DNA of 61,331 nt from assembly GCA_005804885.1 (NCBI GenBank), contig SYOX01000349.1:1-61331 (forward strand), read 5' to 3'. The first letter of the stretch is position 1. Every line of letters starts with the position of its first letter. The notes under the pieces were generated by a model that was not told the DNA's origin, searched no databases, and was given only the letters and a program-made list of their open reading frames with translations. Origin of the DNA: Pseudomonadota bacterium (lineage in GTDB: Bacteria; Myxococcota_A; Bradymonadia; Bradymonadales; GCA-2716585). The position numbers and the translations under genes are program-made. Below are positions 55,101-61,331 of the stretch, piece after piece.

Positions 55101-55249
55101 CCCGAGCAAGAGGAGGGGTGATCAGGGGCGTCGAACAGCTCCCTTGATCGCTCAGCGCGCGCTGGTGTGCCCGGCCCGGCATCGCGCTCGGCCCAAAGAT
55201 GCAGTCGATGGCTGTGGACAGACCAGAGAGCGTGAAGAACAGGGCGCAT
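52136..55249 (-). CDS. SNF2-family DEAD/DEAH-box ATPase (helicase-like)
   Basis: 1037 residues. The C-terminal half has all SNF2 motifs: I ADDMGLGKTVQVLA (about 578-591), II LDEAQNIKN (about 688), III LTGTPVENRLSELWSIMDFL, IV-V VFTQYAQMGK and SLKAGGTGLTLTAANHVIHY, VI DQATDRAFRIGQ. The N-terminal 450 residues form the bacterial SNF2-associated domain (HFLRES-like segments, FEFDWQVALGDEVLDEATLR). It is an ATP-driven dsDNA translocase; bacterial members remodel protein-DNA or RNA polymerase complexes. Operon with the SWIM protein. No nuclease domain is seen. Confidence 0.94.
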   Translation of the reverse strand: MRPVLHALWSVHSHRLHLWAERDAGPGTPARAERSRELFDAPDHPSSCSGALLRELVDDAAVDCAEHTLGRLGMVLPSVAGAPAPSTAGPAGSSGELGWGCWSVETLVFEPEAALEVLHALSEHAPQAIRLGSEASVLASAGRLALEIAAQGRAVPVLERDGEGWTARWRPIPEGALPVHLEALVEALPTAGRAGAEAGVWPSWRANAQEKGWGAVPAPSASAVIYDLVWTLTDALVRGLLSSKAPMSVPSSGPAQARALAAWLKALQSPDPRLDPSHDKVLRALQKTLEPWTDRAAQRGPERIRVCFRLSAPEEGGQGWLLEFLCQDRQDPSVLIPIEAAWRRGPSANVLRRLIESPQEALVKEMERAAGLVPELADALEKSRVRSLTFDVDGAHRFLRESAPLLERVGFGVLTPSWWKKPTRPGLKAIARGEGKTGEGLGDIFEFDWQVALGDEVLDEATLRELARIKAPLVRFRGQWIELRAEDLDKVLAFIERHGDESLRLTAPEVMRLGAGLDAIEGLPVHHIEARGALGELLKGEAHQLRIRKAPRDFIGKLRPYQTRGLSWLAFLEGLGLGACLADDMGLGKTVQVLARLEHERAGEKRGERLSPGPTLLVCPMSVVGNWAREAARFAPKLDVAIHHGPDRLDGEAFRARAEGADMVITTYTTAARDIERLGLVRWHRAVLDEAQNIKNADTKQARALKTLGVRHRVALTGTPVENRLSELWSIMDFLNPGLLGSAKGFRDALARPIELYKDAGKAAQLRHLCGPFVLRRLKTDKKIIKDLPDKIEIKEYCPMTREQVSLYQAVAEASLEAIDASEGIERKGRVLSAMTRLKQVCDHPALLLADGSALPGRSGKLSRLEELIEDIVGAGEKVLVFTQYAQMGKMLVRHITERLDVGVLFLHGQASRKAREQMMAQFQEPDGPPVFLISLKAGGTGLTLTAANHVIHYDRWWNPAVEDQATDRAFRIGQRRDVQVRKFICPGTLEARIDAMIDDKRALAAQVVGAGEAGLTELSTEDLREIFALSGGLVVD

Positions 55250-55348
55250 GGATCGCTCGACGCAGCATCACCCTGGGCGCCAGGGTCAAGACGGTTCGTC
55301 CACGGTCTACCCCAGGAGCTGTTTCATTACAAGGACTTGCGGCCCGGT

Positions 55349-57610
55349 TCAGAGAGACCTCCCCTGCTTGGGCTTGAGGTGAGGGCGGGTGAGCCGCTCG
55401 ACGGAGTCGAGGTGGTGATAGAGGGCTTTGTGGAGCCGCGAGGAGGTGCAGGAGGGGTCGAGGGCGCTGATCTGGAGTGCGTCGGCGACGAGGCCGTGCA
55501 GATCGGCGAGGCGCTCGGCGGAGGTGTGGTCGAGGACGAAGCGCCCGATGCGCTCGTGGTAGAGGGTGGAGGTGGGCCATTCGGGCGAGGTGCCGCGGGC
55601 TCGGCACAGGCCAGGGTTGGCGCAGAAGGTGGCGGCGTCGCACAGGGGGTTGGGGTGGAAGGCTGGCCGGACCATGCGCTCGCGCCAGAGCTCGTCCATG
55701 GCGAGGTCGAAGGCGTCGGGGGAGAGCCCGGAGATCCGCCGGAGCATCAGGTCGGTGGTCAGCCCGCCGGTGACGGCGGCGATCTCCAGGACGACGCGGG
55801 CCGGAGGGCTCAGGGCGTCGACCCTGGTCTGGAGGAGCGCGTCGAGCGAGGGCAGGGGGCTGGTGGGTTCAGCGCAGGTCTGGGGCGAGAGGGCGAGCTG
55901 GAGGATGAAGAAGGGGTTGCCGTGGGTGTGCGCGTGGATCGCCTCGACGTAAGCCTGCGAGGCGGGCGCGCCGACGATCTGCTCGATGAGGCGGCGCGCG
56001 GTGGTCTTCGTCAGGGGTCCGAGCGCGAGGAGGTCGACAGGCGCGGTGTCGCCCTCGTCGGGGTGCAGGAGCGGCCAGAGGGGGTGGGAGGGGTCCACGT
56101 TGCTGTCCGTCGCGGTCATCACCAGCGCGACCCCGGCGGGGGCGCGCTCGATCAGCGCGCGCAGGAGCGCCACGCTCGGCTCGTCGGCCCAGTGGAGGTC
56201 TTCGAGGGCGATCATCAAGGGTTGATCGTGGGCGATGGCCTCCAGCAGCGCCGCGAGGCGCTGCGCCGCTGCCTCGGGGGTCGACGCGGGGCCGGTGGGC
56301 GCGGCGGACTTGTCGAGGGCGAAGACGAGCGCGGGGAAGTCAGCGCTTGCGGCGCTGACGAGGGGCAGCAGCGGGTGCAGAGCGACAGGGTCGAGCGCCT
56401 TGAGGTGGACAGCGAGCCGGTCGAGGAGGTCGTCGAAGGCGCGGAAGGCGGCGCTCTCGCGTCGGGCGCAGTGGCCCTGGAGCGCCTCGACGCCGCGCGC
56501 GCGGGCTTTGAGCAGAGCGGCCTTGAGGAGGGCGGTCTTGCCGATGCCGGCCTCCCCCGAGATCAACAGCGCGCAGAACTGGCCGCTGGCGGCGAGGGCC
56601 TCGGCGGCGTCGATCCGGGCCAGCTCGCGGGTGCGCCCGATGAGGTCGAAGGTGTCGCCGCAGTTGAGCCATGAGGGTCCTTGGGGCGCGCCCGGCAGGT
56701 CGAGCGCCAGCCGCAGCTCCTGGATCGTCGGGCGGTGCTCGGGATCGTGGCTCAACAGGCCAGCGCAGACTTGCCCCCAGGGTTTCGGGAGGCGGTCGTC
56801 GAGGTGGGGCGGCTCAAGGCGTTCGCCGGCGAGGACGCGGCGCCAGGCGTCGCCCGGGTAGGGGCGCTGGCCCGTCAGCATCAGGTGGAGCAGCGCGCCG
56901 AGCGCGTAGAGGTCGGTCCAGGCGCCGATGGGCCCGTCGGTGAGCTGTTCGGGCGCCATGAAGTCCGGCGTGCCGATGATCAGCCCGCTCTCGTTCATCT
57001 TGACCGCGTCGCCCATGAAGTGCGCGACGCCGAAGTCCAGCAGCTTGAGCCGCCCCGAGGGCTCGATCAGGATGTTGGCGGGCTTCAAGTCGCGGTGGAC
57101 GATCCCGCGCTGGTGCAGGATCTCAAGGACGTCGACGAGCTGGCCCAGCAAGGGGCGGATCGTCTCCAGCGGGCAGATCGGCCACCGGTCGGCGTCGATG
57201 CCCTCGACCGGCCCCGCGGGCTCCTCCAACACCTCGGTGACATCAAAGAAGACCATCTCGGTCGTGTCGATCGCCATGGCCGCATTGCCCGTCACTGGCC
57301 AGCGCCACCACTGGGGCATCGCGTACGAGAGCACGTCCACCCCCTCGATCAGCTCCATCGTGTAGAAGATCTCATCCTCGTCGATGACCAGATCGTGGAG
57401 GCGGACCAGGTTCGGGTGCGAGAGCCTGGTGATCTCTCTAAATTCACGCTTGAAGCGCAAGGCCGAAGCCGCGTCGTGCCGGGTGAGGGTCTTGAGCGCC
57501 AGCCGGATCGACTTGCGCAGATCCACCGCCTCAAAAACCTGCCCCATCCCCCCCTCGCCCAGCAGCCTCACCCTCTTGAAGCGTTCCTTCGATGCCTTGA
57601 GGTCGCCCAT
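55349..57610 (-). CDS. Second Ser/Thr kinase fused to an AAA-type ATPase
   Basis: 753 residues. The kinase domain has LLGEGGMGQVFEA (about 15-27), a catalytic Lys in LALKTL (about 40), VHRDLKPANILI (RD type, about 173), DFGVAHF, and GTPDFMAPEQL. An insertion of about 45 residues (PQWWRWPVTGNAAMAIDTTE to about residue 145) sits in the N-to-C-lobe region after the hinge (MELIEGVDVLSY). A STAND-like ATPase follows with Walker A ISGEAGIGKTALL (about 350), ALEDLHWAD and the SPLPSLDALL region. It ends near residue 753 without the long TPR tail of many homologues. ATG 57610; a housekeeping promoter with a palindrome at the start site lies upstream. Confidence 0.92.
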   Translation of the reverse strand: MGDLKASKERFKRVRLLGEGGMGQVFEAVDLRKSIRLALKTLTRHDAASALRFKREFREITRLSHPNLVRLHDLVIDEDEIFYTMELIEGVDVLSYAMPQWWRWPVTGNAAMAIDTTEMVFFDVTEVLEEPAGPVEGIDADRWPICPLETIRPLLGQLVDVLEILHQRGIVHRDLKPANILIEPSGRLKLLDFGVAHFMGDAVKMNESGLIIGTPDFMAPEQLTDGPIGAWTDLYALGALLHLMLTGQRPYPGDAWRRVLAGERLEPPHLDDRLPKPWGQVCAGLLSHDPEHRPTIQELRLALDLPGAPQGPSWLNCGDTFDLIGRTRELARIDAAEALAASGQFCALLISGEAGIGKTALLKAALLKARARGVEALQGHCARRESAAFRAFDDLLDRLAVHLKALDPVALHPLLPLVSAASADFPALVFALDKSAAPTGPASTPEAAAQRLAALLEAIAHDQPLMIALEDLHWADEPSVALLRALIERAPAGVALVMTATDSNVDPSHPLWPLLHPDEGDTAPVDLLALGPLTKTTARRLIEQIVGAPASQAYVEAIHAHTHGNPFFILQLALSPQTCAEPTSPLPSLDALLQTRVDALSPPARVVLEIAAVTGGLTTDLMLRRISGLSPDAFDLAMDELWRERMVRPAFHPNPLCDAATFCANPGLCRARGTSPEWPTSTLYHERIGRFVLDHTSAERLADLHGLVADALQISALDPSCTSSRLHKALYHHLDSVERLTRPHLKPKQGRSL

Positions 57611-57636
57611 GACACCCGCCTCGCCCGCTTGCTCTT

Positions 57637-57650
57637 GAGAGTAAACTCTC
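57637..57650. promoter_or_regulatory. Palindromic operator at the kinase gene start site
   Basis: GAGAGT-AA-ACTCTC is a perfect 6-2-6 inverted repeat covering the predicted transcription start (near 57646) of the kinase gene. A repressor binding here would block initiation. The binding protein is unknown. Confidence 0.45.
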
Positions 57651-57652
57651 GT

Positions 57653-57681
57653 TATCTAAGCAAAATATACATACCGTTCAA
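57653..57681 (-). promoter_or_regulatory. Sigma-70-like promoter of the second kinase gene
   Basis: On the minus strand TTGAAC (57676-57681) and TAGATA (57653-57658) are 17 bases apart in an AT-rich patch. The leader would be about 35 bases. The remainder of the 57611-57870 gap shows no gene. Confidence 0.55.
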
Positions 57682-57870
57682 GATCGGCTGCACTTTCTGC
57701 ACGTCGATCGCCGCGCGCTGGAGAGGCGATACCGCGTTCGTCGGCCTCGTCGTCCAGCTGTCGGTCGATGGGGTCTTGTCTGTACAAGACGTGTGCCAGC
57801 TGCTTGTGCGGGAGGGGGAGGTCAATCTGGGTATAGAGGGGGAGGTCGTTGTTTTGTGGTGGAGCAGGGA

Positions 57871-59337
57871 TCAGGGCGAGACTTCGACCTGGAGGGTGGC
57901 CGAGCCGGAGTCGAGGCCGTCGTCGATGACGATCGTGACCTCGTGGCGGCCCGGCGCGGTGGCCGTCCAGGTGAGCTCGCGGGCGGTCGTCGAGGGGGCC
58001 GCCTCCTGGCCGTCGATGAAGAAGGTGTGGCCGTGGAGGTGATCGGTGCCAAAGTGGGTGGCGACGAAGGTGGCCGCCTGGCCGACCCTCAGGCGAGCGG
58101 GGCCGTCGAGGGTCACCTGGAGGGGGCCGTGACCCTGGGGTCGCTCGGCGCCCTCGCACCGCCACATCGCCATGCCGCTCTCGGTCGAGATCGCCAGGGC
58201 CTGGGTGTGGGCGTCAAAGGCCACGTCCACCAGCCCATTGCGGGCAAACTCCGGCTCCTGGCCCTCATCGAAGATGGGACGCGGGAGCTCCAGGGCGACG
58301 GCCATGTCGGCGGCGTGTCGGAGGATCACGTCGCCTTCGGGCGAGAGGTGGGCCAGCAGCCTGCCGTCGGGCGACCAGACCGCGAGGGACACCACCGAGG
58401 GCAGGTAGGTGAGCTTGTTGATGTCCTGGGTCCCGGCGGCGATGGGCTCGCCGACGGGGCTCATGTCGGGCAGGGCGAAGAGGCGCAGCAGGCCGTCGAG
58501 CCCGACTGAGGCGACGAGGTCGCCGCCGGGCTGTATCGACAGGTCCAGCACGCGCCGCCCCCACGTGTCCATCTCCGCGCCGTGCGCCTCGACCACGACG
58601 AACTCGCCGGTCTCCAGATCCACCCGCGCGAGAGCGCCCTCGGCGTCCAGGCCGATCACCGCCACGGCCCCGTCGGAGGTCACCGAGACGGCGGTGTCCG
58701 AGGGCCAGAATGGCCCCAGGCAGGGCTGCCCGAGATCCACCGCGAGCACCTCGGCGCCCTCCGAAACCCGCCAGCGCGTCACCTGGAGCCGCTCGCGCTG
58801 GCAGGAGACCGTCACCGCCGTCCCGCCGTCGCCCGAGAGCGCCACCTGCGGGAAGGACTCCAGGAGCCCCGAGGACTCCAGCACCCGCTCGGTGATCAAG
58901 GCCTTGACGGCCATCTGCTGCTGCCCCTGGTCGTTCGCGACGAGGTCGCCGTAGACGCTCCAGTCCGCCGACATCGCGCGGCGCCCCAGGTTCTGGGTCA
59001 GGGCGAAGACAGGCTCCCCGTCGCTCGCGCGGTAGGCGTGCCGGTCCCCGTAGGTCGACATCCGAACCAGCAGCCCTCGGTTGGGCGAGTGGCCGAAGAA
59101 GCCCTGCTCCACGACCTGCTCCAGCGTCGCCTTCTCCCAGGCCAGCCCCGCCTCGCAGGTCGACAGGTGCAGCTTCTGGGTCACGTCCCGCGCCGGGTCG
59201 TCGGGCGCCGGGGTGTCGATCTCGTCGGGCGTCCCCTCGTCCAGCTCGGTGTAGGTCACCGGACCTTGACAGGCCCAGGCCCCTGACAGGATCACCGCCG
59301 CCGCCCACCCCTTCACCGATCGCCTCGCTCGTCTCAT
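57871..59337 (-). CDS. WD40-like beta-propeller lipoprotein
   Basis: 488 residues. The signal peptide (KGWAAAVILSGAWACQG) gives a probable lipidated Cys near 23, though AWAC is a non-standard lipobox. A Cys-containing head (STCEAGLAWEKATLEQVVEQ) leads into repeated beta-propeller blades (ALTQNLGRRAMSADWSVYGD; VALSGDGGTAVTVS; VSVTSDGAVAVIGLDA; LSIQPGGDLVASVGLDGLLR; AVWSPDGRLLAHLSPEGDVI). The last 90 residues form an Ig/PKD-like domain (GPARLRVGQAATFVATHFG). It is likely on the outer membrane or in the periplasm as a binding scaffold. Same direction as the kinase but with its own promoter and a 260-base gap between them. Confidence 0.82.
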   Translation of the reverse strand: MRRARRSVKGWAAAVILSGAWACQGPVTYTELDEGTPDEIDTPAPDDPARDVTQKLHLSTCEAGLAWEKATLEQVVEQGFFGHSPNRGLLVRMSTYGDRHAYRASDGEPVFALTQNLGRRAMSADWSVYGDLVANDQGQQQMAVKALITERVLESSGLLESFPQVALSGDGGTAVTVSCQRERLQVTRWRVSEGAEVLAVDLGQPCLGPFWPSDTAVSVTSDGAVAVIGLDAEGALARVDLETGEFVVVEAHGAEMDTWGRRVLDLSIQPGGDLVASVGLDGLLRLFALPDMSPVGEPIAAGTQDINKLTYLPSVVSLAVWSPDGRLLAHLSPEGDVILRHAADMAVALELPRPIFDEGQEPEFARNGLVDVAFDAHTQALAISTESGMAMWRCEGAERPQGHGPLQVTLDGPARLRVGQAATFVATHFGTDHLHGHTFFIDGQEAAPSTTARELTWTATAPGRHEVTIVIDDGLDSGSATLQVEVSP

Positions 59338-59388
59338 CGCCTCTCCCTCCCTTTCTCAAGATCAGAATCAGAGCAGAACGTGGGCCGA

Positions 59389-59418
59389 TCTACAAGCTCG
59401 CCCGCGTCCATGGTTCAA
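59389..59418 (-). promoter_or_regulatory. Possible sigma-70 promoter of the propeller lipoprotein
   Basis: On the minus strand TTGAAC (59413-59418) and TGTAGA (59389-59394) are 18 bases apart, some 50 bases upstream of the ATG at 59337. Confidence 0.35.
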
Positions 59419-59435
59419 GGTAGAGCATCCCCTGA

Positions 59436-59456
59436 GACAATGAAATCGATATTGTC
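59436..59456. promoter_or_regulatory. Palindrome between lipoprotein and MerR genes
   Basis: GACAAT and ATTGTC form a perfect inverted repeat across 9 bases. ATCGA-N5-TCGAT is nested partly over the right half (59445-59459). The site lies 85-105 bases upstream of the merR-type gene and could be its operator, although spacing to a MerR-type promoter was not found. Confidence 0.4.
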
Positions 59457-59541
59457 GATACATGAGCGCGTCGTTTTTGTTGATGATCGAGGTGCGTTTG
59501 CGCCTTGACCCTCACGCGGTGTCAGGCCTCAGGTTGTGGGC

Positions 59542-60312
59542 ATGAAGGAGCCGCGCACATATCTTGTCCGGGAGGTGGCCCGGCTGGCGGGGGTGTCGGT
59601 GCGGGCGCTGCACCACTACGAGCAGATCGGGCTCTTGATCCCGGCGCGGAGGACGGCGGCGGGCTATCGGCTTTACGGGGAGGGGGATCTGAGGCGGTTG
59701 CAGCAGATCCTCATCGGTCGAGCGCTGGGCCTGTCTCTGGAGGCCATCCGGCGCGGGCTGGACGAGCCGGGTTTTGATCGCAGGCGAGCGCTGCTTGGGC
59801 AGCGCGCGGCGCTCATGGAGCGCGCGGCGCAGGCCGCGCGGATGATCAAGGCCGTCGACAGGGCTTTGGCCGAGATCGACGGCGACGAGGTGGAGGGGGA
59901 CGAGGTGAAGGATCTCTTTGATGGCTTTGATCCGGCGGAGCATGAGGACGAGGCGCGGGAGCGGTGGGGGGAGACGGACGCGTTCAAGGAGTCGGCGAGG
60001 CGGACGCGAGGGTATGGGGCCAGGGAGTGGGCGCAGATCAAGGAGGAGCAGCAGGCGATCTATGGGGAGCTTTGCGCGCTGATGGTCGCGGGGGTGTCCG
60101 CCGACGATGAGGCGGCGATGGACGCGGCCGAGCGGCACAAGCGGTCGATCGATCGGTGGTTCTACCCGTGCAGCGCGGCGATGCACGCGGGGCTGGCGGA
60201 TCTCTTCGAGTCCGATGCGAGGTTCTCCAACAATATCAACAAGTCCGGAGACGGCCTGGCGGCCTTCATGGCCGCCGCGATCCGGGCGAACGCGCGGCGC
60301 GAGGGCGGGTGA
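59542..60312 (+). CDS. MerR-family transcriptional regulator with TipAS-like domain
   Basis: 256 residues from ATG 59542 (a GTG two codons earlier is possible; neither has a good ribosome site). Residues 5-75 are a MerR winged helix (YLVREVARLAGVSVRALHHY, then YEQIGLLIPARRTAAGYRLY). A dimerisation coiled-coil follows, and then a C-terminal domain with RWGETDAFKESARRT and W-Y-P-C (RWFYPCSAAMHAGLADLF) matching the TipAS antibiotic-recognition domain. TipAL-type regulators respond to amphipathic drugs or peptides and often activate their own gene. Target genes nearby are not obvious; the convergent hydrolase is possible. Confidence 0.9.
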   Translation: MKEPRTYLVREVARLAGVSVRALHHYEQIGLLIPARRTAAGYRLYGEGDLRRLQQILIGRALGLSLEAIRRGLDEPGFDRRRALLGQRAALMERAAQAARMIKAVDRALAEIDGDEVEGDEVKDLFDGFDPAEHEDEARERWGETDAFKESARRTRGYGAREWAQIKEEQQAIYGELCALMVAGVSADDEAAMDAAERHKRSIDRWFYPCSAAMHAGLADLFESDARFSNNINKSGDGLAAFMAAAIRANARREGG

Positions 60313-60385
60313 GGGCCCCCGGGGAGGCTCGTCGCGTCGCGATCAAGCCCCGAGGGGAGGGCCTCGCGGGGGGAGGTCGGCGGGT

Positions 60386-61219
60386 TCAGGGGGCCTTGAA
60401 GAAGTCGATGAGGAGGAGGGCGAAGCGCTCGGGGCTCTCGCGGTGCAGGAAGTGGCCGCCGGGGATGAGGGCGCTCTGGTAGGCGCCCGAGAAGAAGCGC
60501 GCGGCGCGCTTGTAGTCGGCCTCGCCGACGAAGGGGTCGGAGTCTCCGCCGATCGAGAGGGTGTCGACGGCGATGGCTTTCTTGAGGAAGTCCGGGGGGA
60601 TGGGGGAGGCGGCCCGGTAGTAGCCCAGGGCGGTGTCGAGGCTGTCGGGGTCGGAGAAGCAGGCCTTGATGTCGTGGAGCTCGCCGGGCGGGAGGTTCCA
60701 GGCGGGCGACCAGAGGCGGTAGATGTCGTCGATGTAGGCGAAGTTGTCGCGGCGCACGCGCTGGGCGGCGGACTTGAAGCGCAGGACGATGAAGTGCTTC
60801 GCGGTCAGGAGCCTGGCGGGGGTCGGGCGTATCGCGCGAGGGTGGGGGATGGCGACGGTGACGAGCTTCTTGATCTTGTCCGGCTGCATGGCGGCGGCGG
60901 CGTAGGAGGCGGCGGCGCCCCAGTCGTGGCCGACGAGGAAGGCGCGCCCATCGTCCCCGAGGGCGTCGATGAGGGCCAGAGCGTCCAGGCCGAGCTGTTC
61001 GACGGTGACCTCGCGGTCGGTCGGCGCCTCGGTGGGGGTGTAGCCGCGCATGTAGGGCGCGACGGCGCGGAAGCCGGCGTTGGCCAGCGCGCCCATGGCG
61101 TGATCCCAGGTCCTGGCCGTGTCGGGGAAGCCGTGCAGCAGGAGCACGGTCGGCCCTCGCCCCTGCTCGAAGTAGGCGAAGCGGATCCCGTTGACCTGGA
61201 CGTGCTTGAGGTCGGTCAT
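60386..61219 (-). CDS. Alpha/beta hydrolase, epoxide hydrolase or dehalogenase type
   Basis: 277 residues. Oxyanion motif LLLHGFPDTARTWD, nucleophile elbow VGHDWGAAAS with Asp99 as nucleophile, and catalytic His in IPGGHFLHRESPE. An Asp nucleophile with HGFP and DWG points to epoxide hydrolase or haloalkane/fluoroacetate dehalogenase relatives rather than esterases. The cap domain (about 130-210) has Trp and Tyr residues (IYRLWSPAWNLPPGE; LGYYRAAS), the Tyr favouring epoxide hydrolase. It is cytosolic, without a signal peptide. The start overlaps the stop of the glutathione peroxidase gene (ATGA), so the two are co-expressed. Confidence 0.9.
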   Translation of the reverse strand: MTDLKHVQVNGIRFAYFEQGRGPTVLLLHGFPDTARTWDHAMGALANAGFRAVAPYMRGYTPTEAPTDREVTVEQLGLDALALIDALGDDGRAFLVGHDWGAAASYAAAAMQPDKIKKLVTVAIPHPRAIRPTPARLLTAKHFIVLRFKSAAQRVRRDNFAYIDDIYRLWSPAWNLPPGELHDIKACFSDPDSLDTALGYYRAASPIPPDFLKKAIAVDTLSIGGDSDPFVGEADYKRAARFFSGAYQSALIPGGHFLHRESPERFALLLIDFFKAP

Positions 61220-61331
61220 GGTCGGGTGCCTTGTGGCTCAGGGGCCGCCAGAGCGGCCTCGATGTCATAGGTCAGCGATTCGGGGGTGTCTCGGGGACCG
61301 TAGCGGCGCAGGATCGTGCCGTCGCGGCCGA
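61216..61331 (-). CDS. Glutathione peroxidase family protein, C-terminal end (partial)
   Basis: The last 38 codons of a minus-strand gene run in from the window edge. The translation GRDGTILRRYGPRDTPESLT followed by YDIEAAL matches the final strand and helix of glutathione peroxidase/BtuE-type thiol peroxidases (F-L-x-x-RDG-x-x-x-x-R-Y-x-P-x-x-x-P). An Ala/Pro/Gln tail follows. The catalytic Cys or Sec lies outside the window. Overlap with the hydrolase start suggests a shared operon in lipid-peroxide or epoxide detoxification. Confidence 0.75.
   Translation of the reverse strand, partial: GRDGTILRRYGPRDTPESLTYDIEAALAAPEPQGTRP

Noticed and set aside
57783..57798. Sigma-54-like sequence on the minus strand (TGGCACA-CGTC-TTGTA) upstream of the second kinase gene
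   Set aside because: The -12 GC is GT, it lies some 170 bases before the gene, and a good TTGAAC-17-TAGATA promoter is much closer.

Overview
The window is GC-rich DNA (roughly two thirds G+C) from a Gram-negative bacterium. Its gene content points to the former Deltaproteobacteria, most likely Myxococcota or Bradymonadota: Ser/Thr kinases fused to AAA-type ATPases, sigma-54 response regulators, a collagen-like lipoprotein, a DUF4331 protein, BON/OmpA proteins and a CcoN-CcoO fusion. The phylum is inferred from gene content only. No rRNA, tRNA, CRISPR array, insertion sequence or phage gene was seen.

Layout. (1) 1-6608: the end of a cbb3 oxidase operon, ccoNO(fused)-ccoQ-ccoP(mono-haem)-ccoG-fixH-ccoI. 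(2) 6769-10939: ccoS, a globin-coupled histidine kinase, its sigma-54 response regulator and hemN. (3) 11102-21744, minus strand: a tandem universal stress protein, a DksA-like protein, a coiled-coil protein, a BON/OmpA protein, a large membrane protein and a kinase-ATPase. (4) 22033-28122: collagen-like lipoprotein, DUF4331 protein, TPR lipoprotein, small lipoprotein and HupE/UreJ-like membrane protein. (5) 28160-32317: LOG-family protein, membrane-anchored unknown, Ung, DUF432 protein, MscS channel, small zinc protein. (6) 32346-38985: a second tandem universal stress protein, divergent from an operon of a P2-type ATPase, a membrane phosphodiesterase carrying 18-bp coding minisatellites, and a thioredoxin-like protein. 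(7) 39118-39690: an HTH-receiver regulator followed by a strong terminator. (8) 39837-50150: a two-component system divergent from a CusCBA-type metal efflux operon. (9) 50167-61331: TANGO2-like protein, SWIM and SNF2 proteins, a second kinase-ATPase, a WD40-like lipoprotein, a TipAL-type MerR regulator, an alpha/beta hydrolase and the end of a glutathione peroxidase gene.

How it fits together. Five good sigma-54 (-24/-12) elements stand in front of ccoS, both universal stress genes, the P2-ATPase operon and the efflux operon. The first four are each preceded by copies of one palindrome, GCGCAA-N3-TTGCGC. The ccoS operon itself encodes a haem-globin sensor kinase and a sigma-54 activator. The simplest reading is a local oxygen or redox-gas regulon in which the globin sensor drives cbb3 maturation (ccoS), anaerobic haem synthesis (hemN), stress proteins and an ion pump. 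The fifth element has different palindromes and lies beside its own kinase/regulator pair, which suggests separate metal-responsive control of the efflux pump. The regulon assignment is inference; the promoter and palindrome sequences are directly visible.
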